A stretch of DNA of 64,000 nt from Microbacterium helvum (GTDB taxonomy: Bacteria; Actinomycetota; Actinomycetes; Actinomycetales; Microbacteriaceae): contig NZ_JACXZS010000002.1 in the NCBI RefSeq assembly GCF_014779795.1, forward strand, positions 1 through 64,000, in the 5' to 3' direction. The position numbers were made by a program, and so were the translations under genes. Under the pieces are notes generated by a model. That model searched no databases and was not told the origin of the DNA. It saw only the letters and a program-made list of their open reading frames with translations. Below, one piece after another: positions 1 through 8,348 of this stretch (within the stretch, counting starts at the first letter, position 1; every line of letters starts with the position of its first letter).

Positions 1-206
1 TATGGTGAGACACGTCGAGGTCCTCGTGATGGAACAGCAGTTGGCGCTACTGATCCTCGGGGACCTCGACCCCTACCCGCCGACCATCACCCGGCGAGCC
101 TCACCCCCACCGGATGTCCGAAGAGCCGGATAAGCCGGTGCTGCAGCACGCCTGGGGAGGAGCGGGCGCCGCCCCGAAGAGCGGAATGGATGCCGCCACC
201 CGACCC
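1..206. other. No supportable gene at the left edge
   Basis: No reading frame here has convincing coding character. A short forward frame from the ATG at position 2 stops near 138 and matches no family I recognise. It could be the end of a gene cut off by the window edge. The other frames are shadows. Confidence 0.4.
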
Positions 207-650
207 TCAATGAGACTTACGCCATTCCCGCCCCGCACGCCCCGGCATGTCGCGCCATCGTGCGAGTTCGTCCTCGTACGCGCCGACCCAGGCAGCCGCG
301 TAGCTGCGCTCCTTCGAGCCCTGCCCGATGATCGCCATCGCATGCATCACGAACGCGAACGTGATGACCGCGACGACGGTCACGCCGCCCCAGGTGAGCC
401 ACGTCGGCACCTCCGTCGCGGCCGTGACCATCGGTATGCCGAACGCAGCGATCACGGCGACGACGATGCCGACCAGCGCCATCGCGAGGTGCTCGCCGTC
501 GCGCGCTGCACGCGCACGCAGGATCGCCAACGCCTGCCGCTGCGCGTCGAGGTCGTCGAGTGCGAAGGCGCGGAGTCGCTCGGCGTTCACAACGATGTCG
601 TCGTGAACGTGCGGCGACGTCGTGGTCTCTGGCTGTCGTCTGCGGCCCAC
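207..650 (-). CDS. Small membrane protein with two transmembrane helices
   Basis: About 147 residues if translation starts at the GTG at 650; a longer upstream frame would run back into the preceding gene. The sequence has a charged N-terminal stretch, then two hydrophobic segments at roughly residues 57-77 and 86-108 separated by a short Thr/Trp-rich turn, and a charged tail ending GREWRKSH. No family was recognised. It follows the HEPN-like gene by 13 bp on the same strand and is probably the last gene of a three-gene operon, so its role is best considered with that protein. Confidence 0.6.
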   Translation of the reverse strand: MGRRRQPETTTSPHVHDDIVVNAERLRAFALDDLDAQRQALAILRARAARDGEHLAMALVGIVVAVIAAFGIPMVTAATEVPTWLTWGGVTVVAVITFAFVMHAMAIIGQGSKERSYAAAWVGAYEDELARWRDMPGRAGREWRKSH

Positions 651-663
651 GGCTCTTCCCGGC

Positions 664-1326
664 TCACTCGATCTCGTCACGCTCCACCGGCTCGCCGACG
701 CTCCAGTACGCCGTGAAGGTCGAGTGCGGCGTCCGCGTCGACCGTGCCGTGAAGTCCGCTGCCAGCTCTGCACCGAACTCCGGCATCCCCCATTCGGCGA
801 TCGTCTCGGCCGACGTCTGTGAGTACTTCGCTTCCAGGATCGATCGGATGCCGGCGGCCGAACGCTCGACCAGCTCGGCCATCGCGCTGACGAGCCGGGC
901 GAAGTCCCGCACGAGCTGCACCGGCAGATGCTGGCTGACCACGATATCGCTCACCGTCCGGATCCGCCCGGTCTCGTCCAGATACGCGATCGCCATCGGC
1001 GCGACGAGCTCGGACTGCGAGTGCGCGATCGTCGTGTTGCGATACGCGCGGACGGTCTCGTGCAGCGCGGAGAACTCCGCCGGAACGGCGAACAGCTCGT
1101 CGAGCCGCCCGCGCACGTTCGAATGACCGAACGCCCGCATGTAGGCGACGACCGCGAACCCGGTGAACTCGATCCACCCCTCTCCGCCCTCGCCCACCTC
1201 GAGTGCGGCGTCGAGGGCGAAACTCGCCTCGCTCAGGTCGTTCGCGTACGACGCGAGTTCCGCGAGCGATCGCGAGTCGGCGTCGTCGGGCAAGCGCACG
1301 ACGCGTGGATGGGCAGCCGCGGTCAT
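664..1326 (-). CDS. HEPN-like protein, putative RNase
   Basis: 220 residues, mostly predicted helical, no signal peptide or membrane segment. Around residues 96-102 it reads RNTTIAH, which fits the catalytic HEPN consensus of Arg, a polar residue, four residues and His. HEPN domains are known as ribonucleases or inactive scaffolds in toxin-antitoxin, abortive infection and CRISPR systems. Its ATG overlaps the stop of the upstream membrane-protein gene as ATGA, indicating translational coupling, and another membrane protein follows. The HEPN assignment rests on one motif plus helical character, so it is an inference. The protein could be a non-catalytic member of such a fold. Confidence 0.6.
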   Translation of the reverse strand: MTAAAHPRVVRLPDDADSRSLAELASYANDLSEASFALDAALEVGEGGEGWIEFTGFAVVAYMRAFGHSNVRGRLDELFAVPAEFSALHETVRAYRNTTIAHSQSELVAPMAIAYLDETGRIRTVSDIVVSQHLPVQLVRDFARLVSAMAELVERSAAGIRSILEAKYSQTSAETIAEWGMPEFGAELAADFTARSTRTPHSTFTAYWSVGEPVERDEIE

Positions 1327-2393
1327 TCTCCCTTCCTCAGCAGAGTCGCGTCAGCGAGGTCGCTCAGACCGCGGACGAGCAGGGTGACGGCGAGTCCAAT
1401 CAAGACGCCGCCGAAGAGCAGGAAGTTCTGCTCGGCTGCGGCGACGTTCCTGTTCTGAAGGAGAAAGGTCGGAGCGTTGGTGTAGCCGAAGTTCCCTGTC
1501 TCACCGAGTTCGCCGTTCCAGCGGTTCTCGTAGGTCATCGTCCAGTCCATCGAGCCCGCTTGGGCGTCGGGGTAAGACCGCACGAGCTCGAGTCCCTCGG
1601 CGCGCGCCAGAGACAGAGTCACGTCCATGCCCTGTTGGTGATCCGAGACATCTCCTTGCGGGCCGAAGTTGAACTCGGGCGCCAAGAGCGTGGCCTGGGG
1701 CTGCTTCATCGGATTGGTCGGATCACCGACTCTCCAGACGACGGCCGCGTCGAGACGGCACTCCACCGTCCATGTGGCACCGTCGCTCGTCGCCGCTGAG
1801 GTATACCAGTAGTCGTCGTCCAGCAGGAACAGGTCGGTTGTGTACTGTACAACGTCCAGGTCGGCGAGCAGCGTCTCGATGTCGGGTACCTGAGGTGTGG
1901 CCGATGGTGCGGGAACAGCAGAATCCGGCTCCTGATCAGGCGGCGATGCGATCGCGCGCGTCGAAGAGTATCGGCCTGAGATCGCGTCCGCCTGCAGCAT
2001 TCTTCGAGTACCGGCATTGATGTCGGATGAAGAGATAACCCCAGAGTCCACATACGTAGGTGCACACGTCATTCCGCCGGTGCCGTCAGGAGCGGCAAGT
2101 GTCACCTGCACGTTGACACCGAAGACATTGCCGCCTTCGCCGTACGTGACTTCATCGTCCGCGACGGAGAGAAGGAATCGAAACTCCCCGTCCTTGTCGA
2201 TGATGTTGTGGACTCGCAGGTGGTAGTCGCGATCGCCCCCACTCGTCGTCACCATCACGAGCGGACGTTGGCCCTGGTCGACGGTTGGCCGATTAAGGAT
2301 CGAGAACATGGGCGGAAGCACAACTGCAGCGAGCACGACAGACCCGACCAGTGCGACCACAGCCTTGAGCCACGAGAGCGCACGCTTGGACAC
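1323..2393 (-). CDS. Membrane-anchored protein with large extracytoplasmic domain
   Basis: About 356 residues from a GTG at 2393, chosen because a GGAAGG ribosome-binding site lies a few bases upstream; the longer frame to 2519 has no such site. A hydrophobic helix lies near residues 5-28 (VVALVGSVVLAAVV), followed by a roughly 270-residue Thr/Asp-rich region likely outside the cell. A second helix lies near the C-terminus (LLFGGVLIGLAVTLLV), before a short cytoplasmic tail. No family was recognised. It is the first gene of the operon with the HEPN-like gene, overlapping it by 4 bp, and is transcribed divergently from the pilin gene. Confidence 0.65.
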   Translation of the reverse strand: MSKRALSWLKAVVALVGSVVLAAVVLPPMFSILNRPTVDQGQRPLVMVTTSGGDRDYHLRVHNIIDKDGEFRFLLSVADDEVTYGEGGNVFGVNVQVTLAAPDGTGGMTCAPTYVDSGVISSSDINAGTRRMLQADAISGRYSSTRAIASPPDQEPDSAVPAPSATPQVPDIETLLADLDVVQYTTDLFLLDDDYWYTSAATSDGATWTVECRLDAAVVWRVGDPTNPMKQPQATLLAPEFNFGPQGDVSDHQQGMDVTLSLARAEGLELVRSYPDAQAGSMDWTMTYENRWNGELGETGNFGYTNAPTFLLQNRNVAAAEQNFLLFGGVLIGLAVTLLVRGLSDLADATLLRKGE

Positions 2394-2679
2394 GAAACCC
2401 CTTCCGACACGCATCGGTAATCGTGGGCACCGTATCGGCCGCTGGTGGGCCCCGACCTTGTCTTGAGCAACTCCTGAGGGAACGTTGCATCCGTCCGCAT
2501 TGACTTCTGCGCTCGCCATTTGAGAGCGTCGAACGTGGGAGGGGATCCACGCTCGGGCGTGTGTCTCAAACCCAGCTCTAACGGAGTCTGGGAATTGTTA
2601 CTGGGGTGTTTGGGACCGTCACTTGGGGTGCCGGTCGGTTAGAGCTGACCAATCAACTCACACTGGGGAGAGACACGCC
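2394..2679 (+). promoter_or_regulatory. Divergent control region upstream of the major pilin
   Basis: This 286-bp region separates the leftward operon from the pilin gene. A perfect 9-bp inverted pair, AGCTCTAAC at 2574-2582 and GTTAGAGCT at 2638-2646, encloses two related direct repeats, ACTGGGGTG near 2600 and ACTTGGGGTG near 2620. A third similar sequence near 2661 overlaps the pilin ribosome-binding site (GGGGAGAG). The layout suggests operator sites, but the regulator is unknown. The promoter hexamers are not clear. Confidence 0.4.
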
Positions 2680-3090
2680 ATGCGTGCAACTATCAAGAAC
2701 TATCTCGAGGCGATGAAGCAGCGCCGCGAGGAAGAGGGCGAGAAGGGCTTCTCGCTAATCGAACTCATCATCGTCGTCGTGATCCTCGGCATCCTGGTTG
2801 CGATCGCTGTGCCGATCTTCGTGGACATCCAGGGCAAGGCTGCTGACAACGCGGTCAAGGCAGCTGCGGGGAACGGTGCCACCGCTGCCGCCGCGCAGTT
2901 CGCCGACGGCGGCACGGCTGCCGAAGCACAGGCCGCCGCGCAGTCCGCTGGTGACTCCGACATCACCGTTGACTTCAGTTCCACGGGAACCAATGACAGC
3001 GTCACCACGGTCTGCGTGATCGCGTACTCGAGCAACGGGTCTCAGTACAAGGACGCGGCGAGCGGATACGAATCTGGGCCTGGCTGCTAG
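2680..3090 (+). CDS. pilA: Type IV major pilin (prepilin)
   Basis: 136 residues with a class III signal: a 23-residue charged leader ending in Gly, then FSLIELIIVVVILGILVAIA. The cleavage site is Gly23/Phe24 and Glu falls at mature position +5, as prepilin peptidase recognition and pilin assembly require. The mature protein is small, about 113 residues, Ala/Gly/Ser-rich, with two Cys near the C-terminus that could close the usual D-loop. Start is ATG 2680 with a GGGGAGAG site; an in-frame ATG at 2623 lacks one. It is the first gene of the pilus locus and is followed by a strong hairpin, consistent with excess major pilin over downstream products. Confidence 0.9.
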   Translation: MRATIKNYLEAMKQRREEEGEKGFSLIELIIVVVILGILVAIAVPIFVDIQGKAADNAVKAAAGNGATAAAAQFADGGTAAEAQAAAQSAGDSDITVDFSSTGTNDSVTTVCVIAYSSNGSQYKDAASGYESGPGC

Positions 3091-3107
3091 TCAGCGGACC
3101 CGGATCG

Positions 3108-3141
3108 CGAGGACCGAGAACACACCGATTCTCGGTCCTCG
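3108..3141 (+). terminator. Strong hairpin after the major pilin gene
   Basis: A perfect 13-bp stem, CGAGGACCGAGAA at 3108-3120 and its complement at 3129-3141, with an 8-nt loop. There is no good T-run, so it may stop transcription only partly or protect the pilin mRNA 3' end. Either role would set the pilin to minor pilin ratio. Confidence 0.7.
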
Positions 3142-3186
3142 TGGCATCATTGGGTTGGGGATTCTGCCACTTGGGGAGGTGGGCGG

Positions 3187-3612
3187 ATGAGGGGTCGTGG
3201 CGCCGATGCTGCGGGGTTCAGCCTTGTCGAAGTCATCATCGCGATGTTCGTTTTGGGGATCATCGCGCTCGCGCTCTTGCCTGCGCTGATCAACGGCATC
3301 CAGTACTCGTCACAGCAATCAACGGTTGCGACCGCGACCCGGCAGCTCAATGCGATCGTTGAAGATCTGCGTCACGGGCAGCCCACCTGCGCCGACGTAA
3401 TCAACGCCGGCGCAACCCAGACATTTCAGGACGGTGCGCGCAGGGACTTCACTGTGTCCGGCGCGCCAGGCGAATGCACTATGTGTCCGATCGCTGGCGG
3501 TGAGGCCATCTCTCTCGATCTCACTGCGGAGCGGGGCGGGCGGACGCTCGCACGCGTCTCCGCGCTCGTGTACGTCCAAGGGGCCAAGGCGGACGCGGCA
3601 TGCAGCCCGTGA
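3187..3612 (+). CDS. Minor pilin, PilV-like prepilin
   Basis: 141 residues. A 10-residue leader ends AAG before FSLVEVIIAMFVLGIIALAL, a canonical prepilin cleavage site with Glu at +5. The sequence after the helix (NGIQYSSQQS) resembles PilV/GspI-type minor pilins, which prime pilus assembly and sit at the tip. A GGGGAGG ribosome-binding site lies about 8 bases before ATG 3187. The mature region has four Cys residues. Its end overlaps the next pilin-like gene by 13 bp, indicating coupling. Confidence 0.85.
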   Translation: MRGRGADAAGFSLVEVIIAMFVLGIIALALLPALINGIQYSSQQSTVATATRQLNAIVEDLRHGQPTCADVINAGATQTFQDGARRDFTVSGAPGECTMCPIAGGEAISLDLTAERGGRTLARVSALVYVQGAKADAACSP

Positions 3613-4169
3613 ACTGTGCAAAACGGGATGATGGTGGACTCGGGCTCATCGAACTCATCATCGCGATACTCGTGTCGACGATCGTGCTCGCCGGCATCGC
3701 CACGGTGCTCTTCAATTCGTGGCTCACACAGAATGACGTGCTGTCGACGAGCGAGGCGACGACCCGAGGCCAGCTCGTCAGCTCACAGATCGAGCGAGCA
3801 GTCCGGAACGCGACCGATTTCAAAACGGAAGCTAGCGAGACCCAGCTCTGGGTTCACACCGTCTACGACAACGCCACGGGCACAGACCCGCGTACCTGCC
3901 AGGCGTTCGATCTCGGTGGCGGGAAGGCGCAAATGACGCGCACGGCAGCCAACCTTGGCACGGCCGCGTGGACTACATGGATCGATGACGACGATCAGCA
4001 GTGGGTCGTCAACGTGCGGGCAACTGATGGCAAGCCGATGTTCCACCAGGATGGGCGCGTACTTTCGTACGCCTTTGAGATCGTCACCGACTCGGCACCC
4101 GTGAAATTCGAAGGCGAAGTGTCAATGCGCACTGCGGCAACAGGGGGGGATCCATGCTGGCTGCCATGA
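3600..4169 (+). CDS. Minor pilin, PilW-like prepilin
   Basis: 189 residues. A 13-residue leader ends DDGG before LGLIELIIAILVSTIVLAGI; Leu rather than Phe follows the cleavage Gly, but Glu is at +5. The following helix and the body with one Cys pair fit PilW/GspJ-like minor pilins, which act with PilV- and PilX-type proteins in the priming complex. It begins inside the end of the preceding gene and ends inside the start of the next, so the three are very likely translated as a unit. Confidence 0.82.
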   Translation: MQPVNCAKRDDGGLGLIELIIAILVSTIVLAGIATVLFNSWLTQNDVLSTSEATTRGQLVSSQIERAVRNATDFKTEASETQLWVHTVYDNATGTDPRTCQAFDLGGGKAQMTRTAANLGTAAWTTWIDDDDQQWVVNVRATDGKPMFHQDGRVLSYAFEIVTDSAPVKFEGEVSMRTAATGGDPCWLP

Positions 4170-5725
4170 TCAAGCAGATGCGACGGCAGGACCGAGACGA
4201 CAACGGCGCGGTGTTGGTGACGGTTGTCGTCGTCATGCTTGTTGGATTCGTCATCGCGGTTACCATCGCGGCGAGCGTGATGTTCACGATTGAGTCGAAC
4301 TCCGATAACAAGAATCAGACACAGGCGTACATCGCTGCCGAATCCGGGCGCGACGCAGCACTCGAGAAAGTGTTGGCCACCCCCTGCACGCTTGTGGCGT
4401 CCAACCCGCGCGGAGGCACAGGTACCGCACCCTTCTACGAAGCCACGGTCGACCACTGCCCGAGCGCGACGTCCGGCGATACCTTTCAGATCGTATCGAC
4501 CGGTTGGGATGCAAGCGGTGAGTCGACGCGGATCACCTCGGACTACAGCCGAGTCGTGACGTACAAGAATCAGCCTGGGGGATCGCTCGCCTACTTCGAC
4601 GGCACGTTCACCGTCACGCAGGCGTCATACACAGGCACTGTGGTTGTCAGGCAGGGCAACTATGACTGCTCGACCTCAAAGTCGACCGTTGACGGCGACC
4701 TGTGGGTAGTCCGAGGAAGTGTGATCCTGAGCTCAGGCTGCACCGTCACGGGGAGTGTCTATGCCAGGGACGACGTGACGATGTCGGGAGACACCGTCAC
4801 GGTCAACGGCCGGATCACAGCCGGGCGGGACGTCCTGTTGAGCGCGAATCACCTCAGCGTCGGGATGGCCCCCGCGTCGCCGCGTGAGCCCGGCGACACA
4901 GACATCCGCGCTGGCCGCAACGTGAACCTGAGCGGTGCGAAGGGAGACATCGGCGGCACCGTGATCGCTGGGGGAACATACACTCCGACTACGGAAGTAA
5001 CTGTTCACGGAACGACCCCGCTGGACCACCAAGTGAATCCGGCCGTCTTCACCCCCACACTGCAAGAGGTCTACGACATGACCACCTGGGTCGACGTGGG
5101 CCCCGATCGCACGCAGTGGGGCGACGACGTCGCGTGGTTTGACGTCCCAAGCGGCAGTTGCGCGATGGACCTTTCCGACCAACTGCGAGCAACATTGCCG
5201 AGCGGGACGACGCGGGCCGGTATCGACTACACATCTTGCGGCGGCAATGTCACTGTGACGATCGACAAGACCCAGCAGTTGCCGCACGACGCCGTTCTGC
5301 TTATCCCCGGCGGACGGACGGTGACCATCGACATCAAGGGGACGCTGACATCCCCGTCTGCTGCCACGCCAACGCAACTGTTTGTCATCCACGCCGACGG
5401 GGTCCCAGATTCGAAGCCGACATGCGTCAAGGGGCCGGCGAGCGACAAGCTCCTCAACGTGCCTGCCGATGGAATCCACCTCATGGTCTACACGCCGTGC
5501 GGTGTCCCCAAACTGACAGGGAGCTTTAAGGACACCTTCTACGGTCAGTTCTACGCCGGGAACGCAGACGGCCCAGATTGGGTACAGCCGAAGTTCGTGT
5601 GCAACCCCATGGCGTGGGAGCCGCTGATCGACCTCAGCTGCGAATTGAGCGAGGCCGGCTCGGGTAACCACGGCACTGTTGTCCAGGTGCAGGAGCCTGT
5701 CCTCATCAAGCAGGTCGAGGGCTAG
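4154..5725 (+). CDS. PilX-like pilus protein with repetitive beta-rich body
   Basis: 523 residues, far longer than usual PilX minor pilins of about 150-200. A GGGGGGA site precedes ATG 4154. Residues 1-50 are a positively charged start and a hydrophobic helix (VLVTVVVVMLVGFVIAVTIA) like the PilX N-terminal domain, without a clear Gly/Phe cleavage site. Residues about 150-290 repeat short Val/Gly/Asp strands (GDLWVVRGSVILSSG, TVTGSVYARDDVTMSG, ITAGRDVLLS, DIRAGRNVNLSG), as in bactofilin-like or right-handed beta-solenoid folds. The remaining C-terminal part holds five Cys. It probably acts as a large tip or surface component of the pilus; that role is inferred. Confidence 0.75.
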   Translation: MLAAMIKQMRRQDRDDNGAVLVTVVVVMLVGFVIAVTIAASVMFTIESNSDNKNQTQAYIAAESGRDAALEKVLATPCTLVASNPRGGTGTAPFYEATVDHCPSATSGDTFQIVSTGWDASGESTRITSDYSRVVTYKNQPGGSLAYFDGTFTVTQASYTGTVVVRQGNYDCSTSKSTVDGDLWVVRGSVILSSGCTVTGSVYARDDVTMSGDTVTVNGRITAGRDVLLSANHLSVGMAPASPREPGDTDIRAGRNVNLSGAKGDIGGTVIAGGTYTPTTEVTVHGTTPLDHQVNPAVFTPTLQEVYDMTTWVDVGPDRTQWGDDVAWFDVPSGSCAMDLSDQLRATLPSGTTRAGIDYTSCGGNVTVTIDKTQQLPHDAVLLIPGGRTVTIDIKGTLTSPSAATPTQLFVIHADGVPDSKPTCVKGPASDKLLNVPADGIHLMVYTPCGVPKLTGSFKDTFYGQFYAGNADGPDWVQPKFVCNPMAWEPLIDLSCELSEAGSGNHGTVVQVQEPVLIKQVEG

Positions 5726-5728
5726 TTG

Positions 5729-6619
5729 GTGACTGGGCTGCTCATCTTCCTCACCGTCGTCGCCGGGATCCTCGGTCTTCTGATCGGGTCGTTCCTGAAC
5801 GTCGTCGCTTACCGCGTGCCGGCGCACATCTCGCTGATGCGCGAGAGCCGGTGCCCGCACTGCGACGCGGCGATCAAGCCGTGGCACAACGTGCCGGTGG
5901 TGGGGTGGATCGTGCTGCGGGGACGCTGCGCGAACTGCAAGGCGCCGATCTCAGCGCGGTACCCGATCGTCGAGGCGGTCACGGGTATCGCGTTCGCGGT
6001 GATCACGTGGTGGGGAATCGCCGTGTACGACGGGCTGCTCAGCCCGAACGCGACACTCGTCGAGTACCTCGCGCTGCCGACGGTGGATGGCACCGTGCAC
6101 CCGGCCGACGTCTGGGCAGCGGTGCTCGTCATCGTCGCGTTCCTCTACTTCGCGGCCATCTCGATCGTCCTTACGCTGATCGACCTCGACACGCACCGGC
6201 TGCCGAACAGCATCGTTCTTCCGAGTTACCTCGTGTCAGGCATCCTCTTCACCGTCGCCGCCCTGCTGACGGGAGAGTGGCGGCTGCTGCTGCGCGCCGC
6301 GATCGGAATGGCCGTGCTCTACGCGTTCTACTTCCTGCTGCGCCTCGCCCGCCCCGGCGGCATGGGCGGCGGCGACGTGAAACTCGCAGGCGTGGTGGGG
6401 ATCTACCTCGGCTGGATCGGCTGGGGAGCCCTCGCCGTCGGCGCATTCAGCGCCTTCGTCTACGGGGGAGTGTTCGGCATCGCACTGCTGCTGCTGCGCC
6501 GCGCCGGACGCAAGACCGCCATCCCGTTCGGCCCGTGGATGATCCTCGGCGCCTGGACGGGAGTGTTCGCCGGCGAAGCCGTCGGCAGGTGGTACGTGAA
6601 TCTTTTCGTCGGCACCTGA
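5729..6619 (+). CDS. pilD: Type IV prepilin peptidase (leader peptidase)
   Basis: About 296 residues from GTG 5729; the TTG three bases earlier is also possible. A membrane aspartyl protease that cuts prepilins after the leader Gly and methylates the new N-terminus. The N-terminal half has the zinc-binding pairs CPHC and CANC of the methylating domain. The catalytic Asp residues are in LIDLDTHRLPN and in GGGDVKL. Some seven to eight hydrophobic helices span the rest. It immediately follows the PilX-like gene and should process the three upstream prepilins. Confidence 0.93.
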   Translation: MTGLLIFLTVVAGILGLLIGSFLNVVAYRVPAHISLMRESRCPHCDAAIKPWHNVPVVGWIVLRGRCANCKAPISARYPIVEAVTGIAFAVITWWGIAVYDGLLSPNATLVEYLALPTVDGTVHPADVWAAVLVIVAFLYFAAISIVLTLIDLDTHRLPNSIVLPSYLVSGILFTVAALLTGEWRLLLRAAIGMAVLYAFYFLLRLARPGGMGGGDVKLAGVVGIYLGWIGWGALAVGAFSAFVYGGVFGIALLLLRRAGRKTAIPFGPWMILGAWTGVFAGEAVGRWYVNLFVGT

Positions 6620-6645
6620 CCGACGCACCTTGGGGAAGGGAAATC

Positions 6646-7704
6646 ATGGGGAAGACAATCGTCGGGCTGGAGGTGACCGAAGAGAGCGTCCGCGCAGCGG
6701 AGATCTCACTCGGCCGCAAACCCCAGCTCATCGCCTACGGCGAAGTGCCGCTGCCGGCCGACGCCGCGAAAGACTCCGAAGTGCTGGATGCCGGCGCTGT
6801 CGCCGTCGCCCTGCGACAGCTGTGGACCGGGGCCCGGTTCAAGAGCAAGGACGCCGTGCTCGGCGTCGCCAGCCGCCGCATCCTCGTCCGCGAATACACC
6901 ACCCAGGCCATGCGCCCCGACCTCTTGCGCGAAGCCCTGCCCTACCAGGTGCAGGACCTGCTCCCGGTCCCGGCCAGCCAGGCGGTGCTCGACTTCTTTC
7001 CGCTCTCGCAGGACGGCGACCAGGTGTCGGGCCTGCTCGTCGCCGCCGTGTCAGAGAACATCGAGCAGATCATCTCGACCCTGTCGAAGGTCAAGGTCCG
7101 CGCGCAGGCCGTCGACCTGACCGCGTTCGGCCTCGCCCGCGTCACCGCGCACCTCACACAGCCCGATGAAGCCGTCGCGACCGTCCACATCGGCGACCAC
7201 ACCACGCAGGTCGTGATCTCGCGCGGCGGCGTGCCGCTGTTCGTCCGCATCCTGCCCATCGACGTCGCCACCGCGGCCGTCCGCAGGCATTCGGCGGAAG
7301 CATCCACTCCCGAACTCGAACTCGCGGCCGTCGCCAGCGGGGGAGTCGCCGGCGCCGTCGGCAGCCCCGCCGGCAACGGGGCGGGGCTCACGCAGGGCCG
7401 CACGCGCGGAGCCATCCGCGCCAACACGCCGCCCGGCGTCGCCGACCTCGCCGCCCGCCTGCGCTCGACCCTCGCGTTCTTCGCGAGCCGCAGCACCTCG
7501 GCTCCGCTCGCACGCGTCTTCGTCACCGGCGGGGGAGCGATCGTCGACGGCGTCATGCCCGCCCTGAGCGCCGCCATCGACACGCCCCTGCAGGTCGTGT
7601 CGGTCGGCGACGTCATCTCGATGTCGACACCGCCGCCCGCCGGCGAAGTCGCCCTCAACCTCGTCGCCACCGTCGGCGTCGCCCTCGGGCAGGTGCAGCG
7701 ATGA
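6646..7704 (+). CDS. pilM: Type IV pilus assembly protein PilM
   Basis: 352 residues, an actin-like ATPase fold of the pilus alignment complex on the cytoplasmic face of the membrane. The start (TIVGLEVTEESVRAAEI) and the later VFVTGGGAIVDGVMPALS are typical PilM phosphate-binding segments. A Gly/Ala-rich insertion lies around residues 230-260. Start is ATG 6646 with GGGGAAGGGA just upstream; a longer frame from 5851 runs through the peptidase gene in another phase and is not real. The stop overlaps pilN as ATGA. PilM binds the cytoplasmic tail of PilN in known systems. Confidence 0.92.
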   Translation: MGKTIVGLEVTEESVRAAEISLGRKPQLIAYGEVPLPADAAKDSEVLDAGAVAVALRQLWTGARFKSKDAVLGVASRRILVREYTTQAMRPDLLREALPYQVQDLLPVPASQAVLDFFPLSQDGDQVSGLLVAAVSENIEQIISTLSKVKVRAQAVDLTAFGLARVTAHLTQPDEAVATVHIGDHTTQVVISRGGVPLFVRILPIDVATAAVRRHSAEASTPELELAAVASGGVAGAVGSPAGNGAGLTQGRTRGAIRANTPPGVADLAARLRSTLAFFASRSTSAPLARVFVTGGGAIVDGVMPALSAAIDTPLQVVSVGDVISMSTPPPAGEVALNLVATVGVALGQVQR

Positions 7705-8348
7705 CCGCCATCCCGGCCCCGTTCTCGGGCCTGCCCCGCGTCAACCTGATGCCGCGCAGCGAGATCGCGCGGCGCGAACGCGACAAGCTCGTCACCCTGT
7801 GGGTGTGGATCGTGCTCGGCGCGATCGTCGTCGCCCTGCTGATCATCGCGGGAGCGTTCGCGCTCAAGTTCGTCGCCGACCAGCGCCTGGCCGCCGAGCA
7901 GACCAAGACAAACGCGCTGCTCACCGAGATCGCCTCGCTGTCCGAGGTGAGCCAGGCGCTGTCGACCCAGTCCGAACTCACCGACTTCCGCACCGAGGCC
8001 ATGGCCGCCGACCTCGCCTGGTCGCCGGTGATCGCCAAGATCACCGGCATCCTTCCCGCCGACGCGACCCTCACCGGCTTCGACATGACCGTCGGGGGCG
8101 CGCCGCAGGGCGACGACCCCACCGCCGAAGCGGGCCTCGTCGGCACCGTCTCGATCGACAGCGCCACCCCGCTCGACATCGTGGCGATCATCCGCTCGCT
8201 GCGCGCCGTCGACGGCGTGCTGTTCGCCGACGGGCAATCGGTCACGTCCAGCCAGGTGACGGCCGACAGGTACGCGTACCAGCTGAACGTGCAGTTCGAC
8301 CAGAGCGTCTACTCGAATGAGTACGCGCCCGAAGAAGGGGGCGAGTGA
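7701..8348 (+). CDS. pilN: Type IV pilus assembly protein PilN
   Basis: 215 residues. The short cytoplasmic segment contains VNLMPRSEIARR, which matches the conserved PilN Asn-Leu-Met/Leu-Pro motif that docks into PilM. One transmembrane helix follows at roughly residues 32-55 (VWIVLGAIVVALLIIAGAF), then a coiled-coil stretch and a ferredoxin-like outer domain. Its start overlaps pilM by 4 bp and its stop shares a base with the ATG of pilO. Confidence 0.88.
   Translation: MTAIPAPFSGLPRVNLMPRSEIARRERDKLVTLWVWIVLGAIVVALLIIAGAFALKFVADQRLAAEQTKTNALLTEIASLSEVSQALSTQSELTDFRTEAMAADLAWSPVIAKITGILPADATLTGFDMTVGGAPQGDDPTAEAGLVGTVSIDSATPLDIVAIIRSLRAVDGVLFADGQSVTSSQVTADRYAYQLNVQFDQSVYSNEYAPEEGGE

Noticed and set aside
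1..138. Short forward frame at the left edge
   Set aside because: 44 codons with no recognisable motif and no visible ribosome site; it could be the end of a truncated gene but cannot be supported.
5851..6645. Long N-terminal extension of PilM
   Set aside because: It runs through the prepilin peptidase gene in a different phase; PilM starts at ATG 6646 with a good ribosome site and the conserved start of the family.
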